DNA of 64,000 nucleotides, from contig NZ_CP110009.1 in the NCBI RefSeq assembly GCF_025947305.1, forward strand, positions 3,451,501 through 3,515,500. Reading direction: 5' to 3'. Each line of letters starts with the position of its first letter. The first letter of the stretch is position 1. The translations under genes were made by a program, and so were the position numbers. The notes under the pieces were generated by a model, which saw nothing but the letters and a program-made list of their open reading frames with translations, was not told the origin of the DNA and searched no databases. Positions 54,001 through 62,194 of the stretch are shown here, one piece after another. The stretch comes from Flavobacterium sp. N3904 (GTDB taxonomy: Bacteria; Bacteroidota; Bacteroidia; Flavobacteriales; Flavobacteriaceae).

Positions 54001-54087
54001 ACCTTTTATCGATTGAGCATGTATAATGCTCCCTGATAATAATATTCCAAAAAGGAATAAATTATAAATAAAATTTTTCTTCATCAT
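51001..54087 (-). CDS. SusC/RagA-family TonB-linked outer-membrane transporter
   Basis: This 1028-residue protein has a signal peptide (1-24, IIHAQ), an N-terminal carboxypeptidase-regulatory-like domain (IKGNVSDNSGPLPGVNVVVKE), a TonB-box-like segment (LNEVVVVGYTSQKKSTITGAV), a plug with VSGVSVTSSSGQPGDGLEIRIRGVGTLGNNEVLYVVDGV and the SusC phrase VLKDAAATAIYGSRAAGGVIVITTK, and the barrel ending FGLKLNL. It imports oligosaccharides with the downstream SusD. Its upstream hybrid sensor gene suggests substrate-controlled expression. No STN domain is present, so control is by the hybrid sensor rather than by a sigma/anti-sigma pair. Confidence 0.96.
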   Translation of the reverse strand: MMKKNFIYNLFLFGILLSGSIIHAQSIKGNVSDNSGPLPGVNVVVKETAASAITDFDGNYTISNVNSDAVLIFSFIGYQTKEVPSNGSKVVNVVLTSDSQKLNEVVVVGYTSQKKSTITGAVAQVNMSELSKTKVADVAQALQGQVSGVSVTSSSGQPGDGLEIRIRGVGTLGNNEVLYVVDGVSTRDINFLNQSDVKSMTVLKDAAATAIYGSRAAGGVIVITTKNGIKGKSNINAEYYTGINYATNLPKLLDADQYLTVVDRAWHNTTGNAANAISPYQAAKTAGSVNGIPLANTDWLDELFTTGQTTNFQLSASGGNETTQYLISGGYFGQNGIVEGDHDKYQRLNFRANINSNFSDRLKVGTNIQITNSIRDKLASSGDDMGIIRYAMFRPAIFGVYKDVNDPTYSVENPYTDLPFYLGPDSVNGWSHDYDSAYNPMAAVNFIDNKISAFRTFGNVYGEYSFLSDKSLKFRSSFGADITFAHDKKFSQNFGDNDGGDPLYPTLGRINRPSSLNESMGQDMTFTFSNTFNYVKTIDEKHSINALLGTETITNNSENIGGARQNYVNTEDPFRYLDYGELNSKNYAGGSASSWALVSFFGSINYGFDNKYFASGTLRADGSSRFGPNNKWGYFPSVSGGWVMSKEKFMEKADWISNLKLRASWGQSGNQEIPNNAYQTLVTQTDGNVKIIRYGNPDLKWETTTQTDVGLDLSILKNKLTFTVDYFDKTTNDILLTVGLPAATVGVIDPTYVNAGIVNNKGLEFAFDFQNNDHAFKYGINGNVFTLTNRVKALQQYISYLDNLQSNTRTTVGQPINSYYGYEFDGIYQNLAEINTQLYSNTNGVVPGDMKFKDLNNDGQINADDKTFIGNPIPEISYGLSFNGSYKNFDVSFLFQGVEGVDRYNNSRQVTAYSIKMPLNSSEMILDAWNGEGTSNTIPRVTFNANGGGQMSSAFVEDASYLRLKNLEIGYTFDPEVLGSANMRIYLSGQNLWTVTKYTGLDPESTSLIDMGTYPQSKSFIFGLKLNL

Positions 54088-54216
54088 ATGGAAGTGTTAA
54101 ATTGATTACTAATCTGAGTTAAATTTTTCATGTCAATAAAATTTAGGTTAATTAAATGCATTAATCATTTTTTTAAACAATCAAAAAACGATTTCGTAAA
54201 TTTATCTTGTAGACAC

Positions 54217-54260
54217 AAAAAAAGGTGTACACTATTTCATCAAAAGTGTACACCTTTTTA
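54217..54260 (-). terminator. Terminator hairpin after the hybrid sensor gene
   Basis: The left arm aaaaaaaggtgtacac (54217-54232) pairs with the right arm gtgtacaccttttt (54246-54259). It lies between the hybrid sensor stop (54298) and the susC start (54087), so it separates the two transcripts. The susC promoter must lie between 54216 and 54088. Confidence 0.8.
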
Positions 54261-54297
54261 AAAAGTATTGATTTTCAGTATTTTAAAACTAAATTTA

Positions 54298-57200
54298 TTA
54301 CTTTCCTTTGTATTTTAATTGATAATTTTTAGGAGTTGTATTATACATTTTATTAAACTCACGGTAAAAATAAGAACGGTTATTAAATCCCGATTGGTAA
54401 CATACCTCCGATACTGTAAGTACATTTTTACGAAGAAGTTCCGCAGCATATTTTAATCGCACAGTCCGTATTAAATCTGCCGGTGTAAAACCAAAAATCT
54501 GCTTAATTTTTCGATACAATTGTGAATTACTAATGCCTAATTCCTTTTCTATTAATAAACTTTGAAGATTTTCATTATCAATATTAGTGCGAATCAATTC
54601 AATCACCTTTTTTACAAAATCTTTTTCATCCTTGTTAATCGGAAGTGTAGCCAGATTTTCTGAAAGCGTATCTTGTGTAAAATGTTTTAGTATTAGTTCT
54701 TTTTCTTCAAGAAGCTTTTGTATACGTATTAATAAATGGTCTGGATAGAAAGGTTTTGGAATATAAGAATTGGCACCACTTTCCAGTCCTTCAATTCTAT
54801 GAATAACCGAATCTTTTGCAGTAAGCATTATAAACGGAATATGACAGGTTTTTATATCCTGCTTGACTTTTTTACAAAGTTCAACTCCATCCATCATCGG
54901 CATCATTACATCGCTAATAATAATATCTGGCATCTCCTTTTCAAGAATCTCGATCGCTTCCAAACCATTATAAGCAGGCATAATTTTATACTTTTCGCCT
55001 AATAAATCTTCTAGGAACAAATGGATTTCTTTCTCGTCCTCCACTAACAAAATTGTTTTACGATTGTCTTGAATATCCAGAAGTGAAACAATTTTATTCG
55101 GCGTATCATCAGACTTGTTTGGAATCTCTTCAAGAATATTTTTAAGATGTTGGGAAATCAAAATTGGACTGACTTCTACATCCAATTCTTTTTCGGTAAA
55201 AGACTCTTCACTGCAAGGAATCAGAACGGTAAAAGTGGTCTGTTCATTAGCAATACTCGAAACCAGAATTTCTCCTCTCAATACAGAAACCAGTTTTTTA
55301 ATATAGGCCAACCCAATACCGGTTCTAAACAAATCGTTCTCTGGAGCTTTATTGGTATCCGACAGAAAAAATCGATCAAATAACGAGTCTAATTTCTCCT
55401 TCGGAATTCCGCTTCCTGTATTTACAATAGTTATGTTCAAGATTTTGGAATTATCCTGAAGCGCAAACTTAACATCAATTTTTCCATTTATTGGAGTGTA
55501 TTTGAATGCATTTGACATCAAGTTGAACACTATTTTTTCAATCTTATCTTTGTCAAACCAACCCGGCAATGCAGATGGAATATCAAGCTTATAATCAATC
55601 ATTTTATCCAATGCCCATTCATCAAACAATTCAGCAATTTGCTCTACCAAGCTAACAAGATCAAACTCTCTTGCCGTAATCTCCAGATAATCGTACTCAG
55701 CTTTTCGAAACTCCAATAATTGTTGGGTCAAAAACAATAACCTTGACGAATTGCGTTGAATCATATGCAAGAACTTTTGATTACGCTCGCTGAGATTTGC
55801 CGTTTCTGCTAGTTTTTGTACTGGCCCGACTATCAAAGTCAGAGGAGTCTGAAATTCATGTGCAATATTGGTAAAAAAGGTAAGCCTGTTTTCGTGAAGT
55901 TCTTCTTCTCTTTTTCGGAAGAGAATATTTTGGCTCAATGACTGACGTTTTTTATAATAGCTTAATACAAAAAGTATAAAAAGTGCCGTTAGTATCATAT
56001 AAATAACAAGCGCAAGATTGGATTGCCAAAATACAGGTTTTACTCTTATATCAATGGCATGAACAGGTTTACTCCAAACTCCATCACTATTGGACCATTT
56101 GATCCACAACGAATAATAGCCTTGTGGAACGTTTGTAAAGGAGATAATTCTTCGATTATTAATGCTGTTCCACTCCTTATCAAAATGCTTCAGTTGATAG
56201 GCATATTGACACTTTTCACTGTTGACATAAGTCAAAGCTGCCAATTCAATGTCAAAAAAGTTTTGATCATGATCCAACACAATAGAAGGATTTGTCTTAG
56301 AATCTGGAGCTATCACCAATCCCTGATAATACGGAATAGGCTGATTTTGACCACTAATTTTATCAATTAAAATATCTGGAATTACAGAAGATTCTATTAT
56401 TTTTTGAGGTAAAAAATAGTTAAATCCTTTTATACCTCCCATAAAAACAAAATCCGATTTCTGGTCTTGATAAAATGCACCGTCTGCAAATTCATTATTC
56501 TGAAGACCTTCGTTTTTGGTGTAATTAATAAACTTAGACTCATTAAGATTGAAATTGGACAAGCCAAAATTGGTGCTTATCCATAGATTCGATTTTTTAT
56601 CGGTAACTATTCCATGAATGGTATTATTTGGCAATCCTTCTTTGACAGTAAAACTTCGAAACACAGCTTCCCCATTTGTTTTTAAATCTTCCAATAAGTT
56701 CAAACCAAAACTCGTTCCTATCCAAAGTCGGTTGTTTGCATCAGTCTGCAAACACAAAATATCATTATTGGAGAGACTTTTGGGATCATTCTTAATATTT
56801 TTATAGGTGCTAAACTCTCCCGATTCTTTATCAAAAAGATTAAGACCACCCAAGCGGGTTCCTATCCAAAGTTGTTGGTCATTCCTGGAAACTATAGAAA
56901 AAATAATATTACTGCTGAGTGATTTTGCATTGTTACTCGCAACGTATCTTTTGATTTCGGTTACTTTTAATTGATCTCCTGAACGCAAAATTTTACAGCG
57001 AATCATTCCATAGCCATTAGTACCAAGCCATATAAATCCTTTTTTATCCTGAAAAATGGAATAGACAGACTTAAAATAATCACATTTTTCATTCCCTTTA
57101 ATAGCAGACCAATTAATAAGTTTAGATTTTTTTAAGTCAAACACAGTTACTCCATTACCATCAGTACCAATAAAAACAAGATTATCTTGCCCTTCGCATA

Positions 57201-58479
57201 AAGCAAATACTGCATTATTAATTGGACTGTTACTTTCGTTAAAGTTCTGATATTGTATCGCTTTGTCGGGATTCAAATAGAAATTTGATGCAAAACGAAA
57301 TAGTCCTTTCCCTTTTGTACCCACCCAAAAAGAATTTCCATCCACTTCCAAAAATGCCCTAATAATTCCACCGTCCAGCTGAGGAACCTGTGCTTTTGAA
57401 ATTAAATTAAAAGCTTTTTTCAGCGGATATATTTTAAATAAACCATCTCCATCAGTTCCCGTCCAAAGCACATTTTCGCTTCCTTGTATTAATGTGGTTA
57501 TTTTTTGGCTTTTGAGGTATTTCAACCAGGGTTTGGAAACCATATTGCCGTAACTGTCAATAATAAAATAACCTGATTTACCCGATAGCACAATTCCTTC
57601 CGGAATATGTCCAATAATATTGTCAATATTTTGGGTCGGCAGGATTTGATTTTTATTGTCGGATAAAGAATGTAACACAGCATTTCCAGTAGTTGATACA
57701 ATACAGACATATTTATTGGAAATCACTTCAAATGTGTGAATGTTTTTTGAAATCAATTTGATTTTTGAAATTATCTTTTTCCCGTCATTGACCGTTTTAA
57801 CAGATAAAGCATAAAGTTCATTGTTCTCAAACAGTACCAACAATTCTCCGTTTGGAGAAAATTCCATTTTTTTGACCGCTTTGGCAGAAAGATTTTTGAC
57901 ATTGAGCAATTGAAAAACAGTTCCGTCAAAATAACCGATTCCCCAATCTTTTACTGCACAAAATACTTTTTTGGAAGCATCCAATGCCATATTAAACTCA
58001 GACTCAGACAAGGGTGGTTTGTTTTCTCTGGAAAAATAAAAACGCTGGAATGCATCTGTTTTTTTATTGTATCGATTAATTCCATGAATTGTCAATATCC
58101 AAATCTGCCCCGAATTATCTTCGGCTATTTTGAGGATTACCTGATTACTAAGACTATTTTCATTATCCTGTTCCGGTCTGAAAATCTTGAAACTATTTCC
58201 GTCATATCGATTCAATCCATCCCAGGTCCCGATCCAAAGTAAATTCTCAGAATCCTGAAAAATGGTATTAACAGAACTATTGGACAATCCCTTGGTATTA
58301 TCCAATTGCTCCAACGAATATTTTAAATCAGAAATCTTGGATGAATCTAAAAGTGATATATGATTAATAGTCTCAGTACTTTTAGTAAATTCCTTATTCA
58401 GAGACGAAAGATTTTCTTTTTGATTGCAGGCTATAAAACCTCCAAAAATAAAGATGAAGAATACAATTTTAATTTTCAA
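54298..58479 (-). CDS. Hybrid two-component system sensor/regulator (HTCS) of the utilisation locus
   Basis: This 1393-residue protein starts at a TTG (58479); no ATG lies nearby and the signal sequence with lipobox-like GGFIAC fits this start. The periplasmic part (about 40-760) has repeated Reg_prop propeller motifs (NTIFQDSENLLWIGTWDGLNRYDG, LWIGTRLGGLNLFD) and then a Y_Y_Y domain (about 740-800). One membrane helix (about 815-835) is followed by a kinase with H in FFTNIAHEFQTPLTL, an ATPase domain, a receiver (DIIISDVMMPMMDGVELC) and a C-terminal AraC HTH (about 1285-1390). It would sense an oligosaccharide and activate susCD and downstream genes. Confidence 0.95.
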   Translation of the reverse strand: MKIKIVFFIFIFGGFIACNQKENLSSLNKEFTKSTETINHISLLDSSKISDLKYSLEQLDNTKGLSNSSVNTIFQDSENLLWIGTWDGLNRYDGNSFKIFRPEQDNENSLSNQVILKIAEDNSGQIWILTIHGINRYNKKTDAFQRFYFSRENKPPLSESEFNMALDASKKVFCAVKDWGIGYFDGTVFQLLNVKNLSAKAVKKMEFSPNGELLVLFENNELYALSVKTVNDGKKIISKIKLISKNIHTFEVISNKYVCIVSTTGNAVLHSLSDNKNQILPTQNIDNIIGHIPEGIVLSGKSGYFIIDSYGNMVSKPWLKYLKSQKITTLIQGSENVLWTGTDGDGLFKIYPLKKAFNLISKAQVPQLDGGIIRAFLEVDGNSFWVGTKGKGLFRFASNFYLNPDKAIQYQNFNESNSPINNAVFALCEGQDNLVFIGTDGNGVTVFDLKKSKLINWSAIKGNEKCDYFKSVYSIFQDKKGFIWLGTNGYGMIRCKILRSGDQLKVTEIKRYVASNNAKSLSSNIIFSIVSRNDQQLWIGTRLGGLNLFDKESGEFSTYKNIKNDPKSLSNNDILCLQTDANNRLWIGTSFGLNLLEDLKTNGEAVFRSFTVKEGLPNNTIHGIVTDKKSNLWISTNFGLSNFNLNESKFINYTKNEGLQNNEFADGAFYQDQKSDFVFMGGIKGFNYFLPQKIIESSVIPDILIDKISGQNQPIPYYQGLVIAPDSKTNPSIVLDHDQNFFDIELAALTYVNSEKCQYAYQLKHFDKEWNSINNRRIISFTNVPQGYYSLWIKWSNSDGVWSKPVHAIDIRVKPVFWQSNLALVIYMILTALFILFVLSYYKKRQSLSQNILFRKREEELHENRLTFFTNIAHEFQTPLTLIVGPVQKLAETANLSERNQKFLHMIQRNSSRLLFLTQQLLEFRKAEYDYLEITAREFDLVSLVEQIAELFDEWALDKMIDYKLDIPSALPGWFDKDKIEKIVFNLMSNAFKYTPINGKIDVKFALQDNSKILNITIVNTGSGIPKEKLDSLFDRFFLSDTNKAPENDLFRTGIGLAYIKKLVSVLRGEILVSSIANEQTTFTVLIPCSEESFTEKELDVEVSPILISQHLKNILEEIPNKSDDTPNKIVSLLDIQDNRKTILLVEDEKEIHLFLEDLLGEKYKIMPAYNGLEAIEILEKEMPDIIISDVMMPMMDGVELCKKVKQDIKTCHIPFIMLTAKDSVIHRIEGLESGANSYIPKPFYPDHLLIRIQKLLEEKELILKHFTQDTLSENLATLPINKDEKDFVKKVIELIRTNIDNENLQSLLIEKELGISNSQLYRKIKQIFGFTPADLIRTVRLKYAAELLRKNVLTVSEVCYQSGFNNRSYFYREFNKMYNTTPKNYQLKYKGK

Positions 58480-59071
58480 TTTAATAAATTTTACAAGTTT
58501 TGTGTTATTTAAAATTAGCAGTAGCTTTATTTCTATACTATCAATAATTATTTAAACATTCACTTTTGGAAATGTTTTTTCAATTTCAAAAATTTGAAGG
58601 GGGTAGGATTTGTTAAGAAGTGTTTGTTTTTTTAAGCAAATTGAAATCAAATGTACAAAAAAAGCAAGCTCAAAATAATTGTTAACTATCGGGTTTTGCA
58701 ATGCTATACCAAAACCGAATAATCTTCTTTCGCTTTACTTGCAATTTCAATCCAAAAAACAGATATCTTATTCAAAATAAATTTAATCAAACAACTTCTC
58801 AATGCATTGGTTTTAATTTCATACGTGACTTACAATTCCGCTTTACTATACATAAAGACAGTCTATTCCAAAGATTTAAACAATTAAATACTTTGACGGA
58901 AATTACCAGAAAAAAATAACCATTAATTTATGCTTAAGTAAAAAAACACCAATATTGTTCTTTTTAATTACTTATATTTGCGCCGTTTTAAAACTGAACA
59001 AATTCAATCTAGAAGTAGTTGCAATTCAAGAGTTATAGGACCTAAAACCAATTTATAAATTAAAACCAAAT
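58480..59071. other. AT-rich intergenic region before the DUF3943 gene
   Basis: About 590 bp with no gene recognised. It holds the promoter of the hybrid sensor (minus) and, at 58973-58980, TATATTTG, an exact -7 element pointing toward the DUF3943 gene (start about 58986). An open frame at 58701-58919 has no coding character. Confidence 0.5.
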
Positions 59072-59110
59072 ATGTATTTGGCCCACTTTTTAACCGCTTT
59101 AATTCCTCCA

Positions 59111-59971
59111 ATGAATCCATTTAAAACCGTTTTATACGCATATTTAATTTTACTTTCAGGGAACACTGTTTTTTCGCAAGAATTAGAAAACAATACCACA
59201 CAACAAAGTTCCAATCTACCGCTATTAGAGAATACAGTAGCATATGCCAATCCGAAAAATGACAATATATTAAACAGTTTTAACTACAATTCATTATCGC
59301 AAATTGACACTACTCATGCAAACAAAAATACAATAGCGTATCCTCCAGCATTTAAAGACTACAGAAGATTAGCCTATGATACCGGAATGTACGTAGGAGC
59401 TACTGTTATCGCATTTGGAATTCTGTATGCCATGCCAGAAAGTGCAACCAATTGGGATAAACAAGCCATGAAAGAAAATGGTTTTGCGTATAAATGGAAA
59501 CAAAATGTAAAAGCGGGTCCAGTTTGGGACGAAGATGATTGGGTTTTAAATTATGTGACCCATCCCTATTCAGGTGCGGTTTATTATATGACTGCACGAA
59601 GTAGTGGTTTTAATATTTTTGAATCCTTTTTATATTCGGCCTTTATGTCTACTTTTTTCTGGGAATATGGTATCGAAGCTTTTGCCGAAATTCCTTCAAA
59701 ACAAGACTTAATAGTAACTCCTGTAATAGGCTCGGCAGTAGGCGAATGTTTTTTCTATGCTAAAAAAAGTATTATAAAGCATGATCGAAGAGTATTAAAA
59801 TCTCGTTTTTTAGGATACACCACCTTATTTGTTATCGACCCATTTAATACTTTATTGGATAGTTTTGGCTATAAAGAAAAACAAAAAACACAACTGAATG
59901 TAGCTCCTATAGGTTTTGATAAAGGAACAAATAAAACTGTTTGGGGACTTAATTTTAGTATGCAGTTTTAA
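59111..59971 (+). CDS. DUF3943-family outer-envelope protein
   Basis: The second in-frame Met (59111) is preferred because it gives a normal signal peptide (MNPFKTVLYAYLILLSGNTVFSQ); an upstream ATG at 59072 adds 13 residues. The mature part holds the DUF3943 core: YDTGMYVGATVIAFGILYAMPESATNWDKQ, DDWVLNYVTHPYSGAVYYMTARSSGFNIFESFLYSAFMSTFFWEYGIEAFAEIPSKQDLIVTPVIGSAVGE. Histidine, Glu and Tyr in these conserved stretches are notable. No function is established. It stands alone. Confidence 0.8.
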   Translation: MNPFKTVLYAYLILLSGNTVFSQELENNTTQQSSNLPLLENTVAYANPKNDNILNSFNYNSLSQIDTTHANKNTIAYPPAFKDYRRLAYDTGMYVGATVIAFGILYAMPESATNWDKQAMKENGFAYKWKQNVKAGPVWDEDDWVLNYVTHPYSGAVYYMTARSSGFNIFESFLYSAFMSTFFWEYGIEAFAEIPSKQDLIVTPVIGSAVGECFFYAKKSIIKHDRRVLKSRFLGYTTLFVIDPFNTLLDSFGYKEKQKTQLNVAPIGFDKGTNKTVWGLNFSMQF

Positions 59972-60651
59972 TAAATAAGATTTTACAAGATACTGTATAT
60001 CAAATTATTAAATCAATTCTTTCATTAATAAACAAAAATGTTAAAGTTTTAAATAAAGAAAAAAATAAATTCTTTTTTAACAATCGCAAATAGAATTATT
60101 TATTACTTTTATTTCATGCTAATCAATAAAATACATTAAAACAATGTTAGTTATTAGTTCAGATTAGCACGACTTCTTTCACTGATTTATTAACCTAAAA
60201 AATGATTTTTTTTGAGTAAAATTGAAATTATTGTCGCTTTTGTTTTTATGGTTTTAAATTATATAATTATTTCAAAAACTATTTTAAAATACAAGCAGAT
60301 AAATAAAACATTTGCCAAAATTGTAACCGATAGAAAGTAGCACCTAGGGTTAAACAAAAAATTTTACAATCAACAACTTTGTTTCAAAAGAATTAAGCTT
60401 CAAAGAATTGTTTCAAGAAAGTAAATTTTCAATATATATAGACAACCAATGGTTTTAATGTGAAATTGTTTCTTTACAAAATAAGCAGACTATTATTTAT
60501 AGACAATCCATTTACAAGGAGATTTACACTACAGTAATACTAGTATCAATATACAATTAGTATTTAATAAAAGTGCTTAAATATACTTTTAAATTGTAAG
60601 AAAGTTAATTTATTTTTGTTTAAATCTATAAGGTAAAAACAAAAATAAAGA
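59972..60651. other. Very AT-rich 680-bp intergenic region, no gene seen
   Basis: It contains only short open frames and many stop codons. It lies between the ends of convergent genes. Confidence 0.55.
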
Positions 60652-60692
60652 GAGAAAGGCTAATCAAAATGACTAGCCTTTCTTTTTTTTTA
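60652..60692. terminator. Hairpin between convergent genes
   Basis: gagaaaggcta (60652-60662) pairs with tagcctttct (60674-60683), followed by nine T on the plus strand and A-rich DNA on the other side. It can end transcription from the CvfB-like gene (minus) and from any plus-strand read-through. Confidence 0.75.
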
Positions 60693-61544
60693 TTCCTTAA
60701 CCAAGTAGATTCCATCATCTCTAATCTCGATTAGTTTTTCTTTGTATAAAGCTCCGATGGCTTTTTTGAATGTTTTTTTACTCATCTTCAAAACGGTCTT
60801 AATATCTTCGGGATGCGAATTATCCGTTAGTCGTAAAAAACCTCTACTGGCTCTTAATTCGTCTAGAATCTTTTCAGCATTGGGTTCTATACTCTGATAT
60901 CCTTGAATCTGTAGCGAAACATCAATCTTATTATCAGGTCTGACATTCTTGATATAACCGCGCATACGATCTCCTGTTCGAATAGCATCATCATACACCT
61001 CGTCTTTGTATAACAGTCCTTTATATTGCTCGTTGATAATAACGTTGATTCCCAATTCGGTAATATGCGAAACGATCAAATCTACTTCTTCCCCTTTTTC
61101 AACAGTAAGATGGTCATTTTTTAAAAACTGATTTAATTTGCTGGAAGCTACCAAACGATTGGTTTTTTCATCCATATAAAGATACACCAAATAGCGCTTT
61201 CCTTTCTCCATAGGACGTGCTTGCTCCTTGAACGGAACAAGTATGTCTTTCTCCATTCCCCAATCCATAAAAGCACCAATTTGATTGGTATAATTTACGC
61301 GTAAAAGCGCAAACTCATTCAACAAAATATAAGGCTCAAGAGTTGTAGCAACTGGGCGTTCTTCGTGATCCAAATAGACAAAAACAATAAGCTCCTCGCC
61401 TATTTCAAATTCGTTTGGTACGTATTTATTGGGTAAAAGTATATCGTGTATTCCTTCTGGATCTTTTTCTGGATTTCCTAAAAACAAACCCACTTTGGTA
61501 TCACGCAATATTGTTAGCGTATTGTATTTTCCTATTTCAATCAT
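60690..61544 (-). CDS. CvfB-like S1 RNA-binding domain protein
   Basis: The ATG at 61544 (284 residues, MIEIGKYNTLTILR) is preferred over an upstream Met at 61589. It matches the CvfB/YitL family: several OB/S1 units (about 1-60, 70-130 and 140-200, for example NQIGAFMDWGMEKDILVPFKEQ and ELGINVIINEQYKGLLYKDEVYDDAIRTGDRMRGYIKNVRPDNKIDVSL) and a C-terminal winged-helix segment (GFLRLTDNSHPEDIKTVLKMSKKTFKKAIGALYKEKLIEI). It probably binds RNA and influences gene expression or virulence-type traits as in S. aureus CvfB. Single gene. Confidence 0.88.
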   Translation of the reverse strand: MIEIGKYNTLTILRDTKVGLFLGNPEKDPEGIHDILLPNKYVPNEFEIGEELIVFVYLDHEERPVATTLEPYILLNEFALLRVNYTNQIGAFMDWGMEKDILVPFKEQARPMEKGKRYLVYLYMDEKTNRLVASSKLNQFLKNDHLTVEKGEEVDLIVSHITELGINVIINEQYKGLLYKDEVYDDAIRTGDRMRGYIKNVRPDNKIDVSLQIQGYQSIEPNAEKILDELRASRGFLRLTDNSHPEDIKTVLKMSKKTFKKAIGALYKEKLIEIRDDGIYLVKE

Positions 61545-61631
61545 TTTGTAAAGATTCTGAGTTGCTAAACAACCAATTTTAAAGTGCAAAGGTACGAAGT
61601 TTGAAAATGGGAATTCGAAAAAATAATTTCA

Positions 61632-61662
61632 TAAAAAAACGCCCACTTAGGACGTTTTCTAT
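61632..61662. terminator. Weak hairpin after the DUF2853 gene
   Basis: aaaaaacgcccacttaggacgttttct contains complementary aaaacg and cgtttt arms with a short loop. It lies just downstream of the DUF2853 stop on the minus strand. Modest support. Confidence 0.4.
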
Positions 61663-61679
61663 TTATTGAAAGTATTTAC

Positions 61680-62021
61680 TTAATTGTATACACTTTGCTT
61701 CCCAAAATAAACAGCTAATAAATAATATACAACTGCTCTGTATTTATTTCTGTTTGACTTACCATATTGCTCCAATACGGCATTAATTCCTACATCTAGT
61801 GCTGAACCACTTGATAATCCTAATTTCTTGATTAAAAAATTATTTTTTATTGTATCTAATTCAGCTTGTTGACTTCCAGCAACTACTGAAGAATCTGGAT
61901 TATATATTGACGGGCCACAACCTATTGTCACTTTTGTCAATAAGTCCATATCAGGACTAATACCGCATTTGTCTTTCAAATCGGCTGCATATTTTACAAT
62001 TAATACATCTCTTGCACTCAT
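61680..62021 (-). CDS. DUF2853-family small protein
   Basis: This 113-residue soluble protein is helical: DVLIVKYAADLKDKCGISPDMDLLTKVTIGCGPSIYNPDSSVVAGSQQAELDTIKNNFLIKKLGL and KYRAVVYYLLAVYFGKQ. It fits DUF2853, a structurally known but functionally unassigned family. The DIDLLxKVxxxLGPSIY-type core matches. It is a single gene with about 170 bp upstream of unrecognised AT-rich DNA before the menD end. Confidence 0.8.
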   Translation of the reverse strand: MSARDVLIVKYAADLKDKCGISPDMDLLTKVTIGCGPSIYNPDSSVVAGSQQAELDTIKNNFLIKKLGLSSGSALDVGINAVLEQYGKSNRNKYRAVVYYLLAVYFGKQSVYN

Positions 62022-62194
62022 AAAAATATATTTAAAGATTTGTTTGTTTTTATAACCTACTCAAATTTAGCAATTTATTATTTATGTGTGCGATTTTTAT
62101 TCATTATTTTTTCATAAAATTTTAATTATTTGATAAAAAACTGATTCAAATAAAAAGAATCATTCCTACAGAATGGACGAGCTAAATACTACAA

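Noticed and set aside
58701-58919. 72-codon open frame before the DUF3943 gene
   Set aside because: The composition is that of AT-rich non-coding DNA (many N, F, I, K) and it lies in the promoter region.
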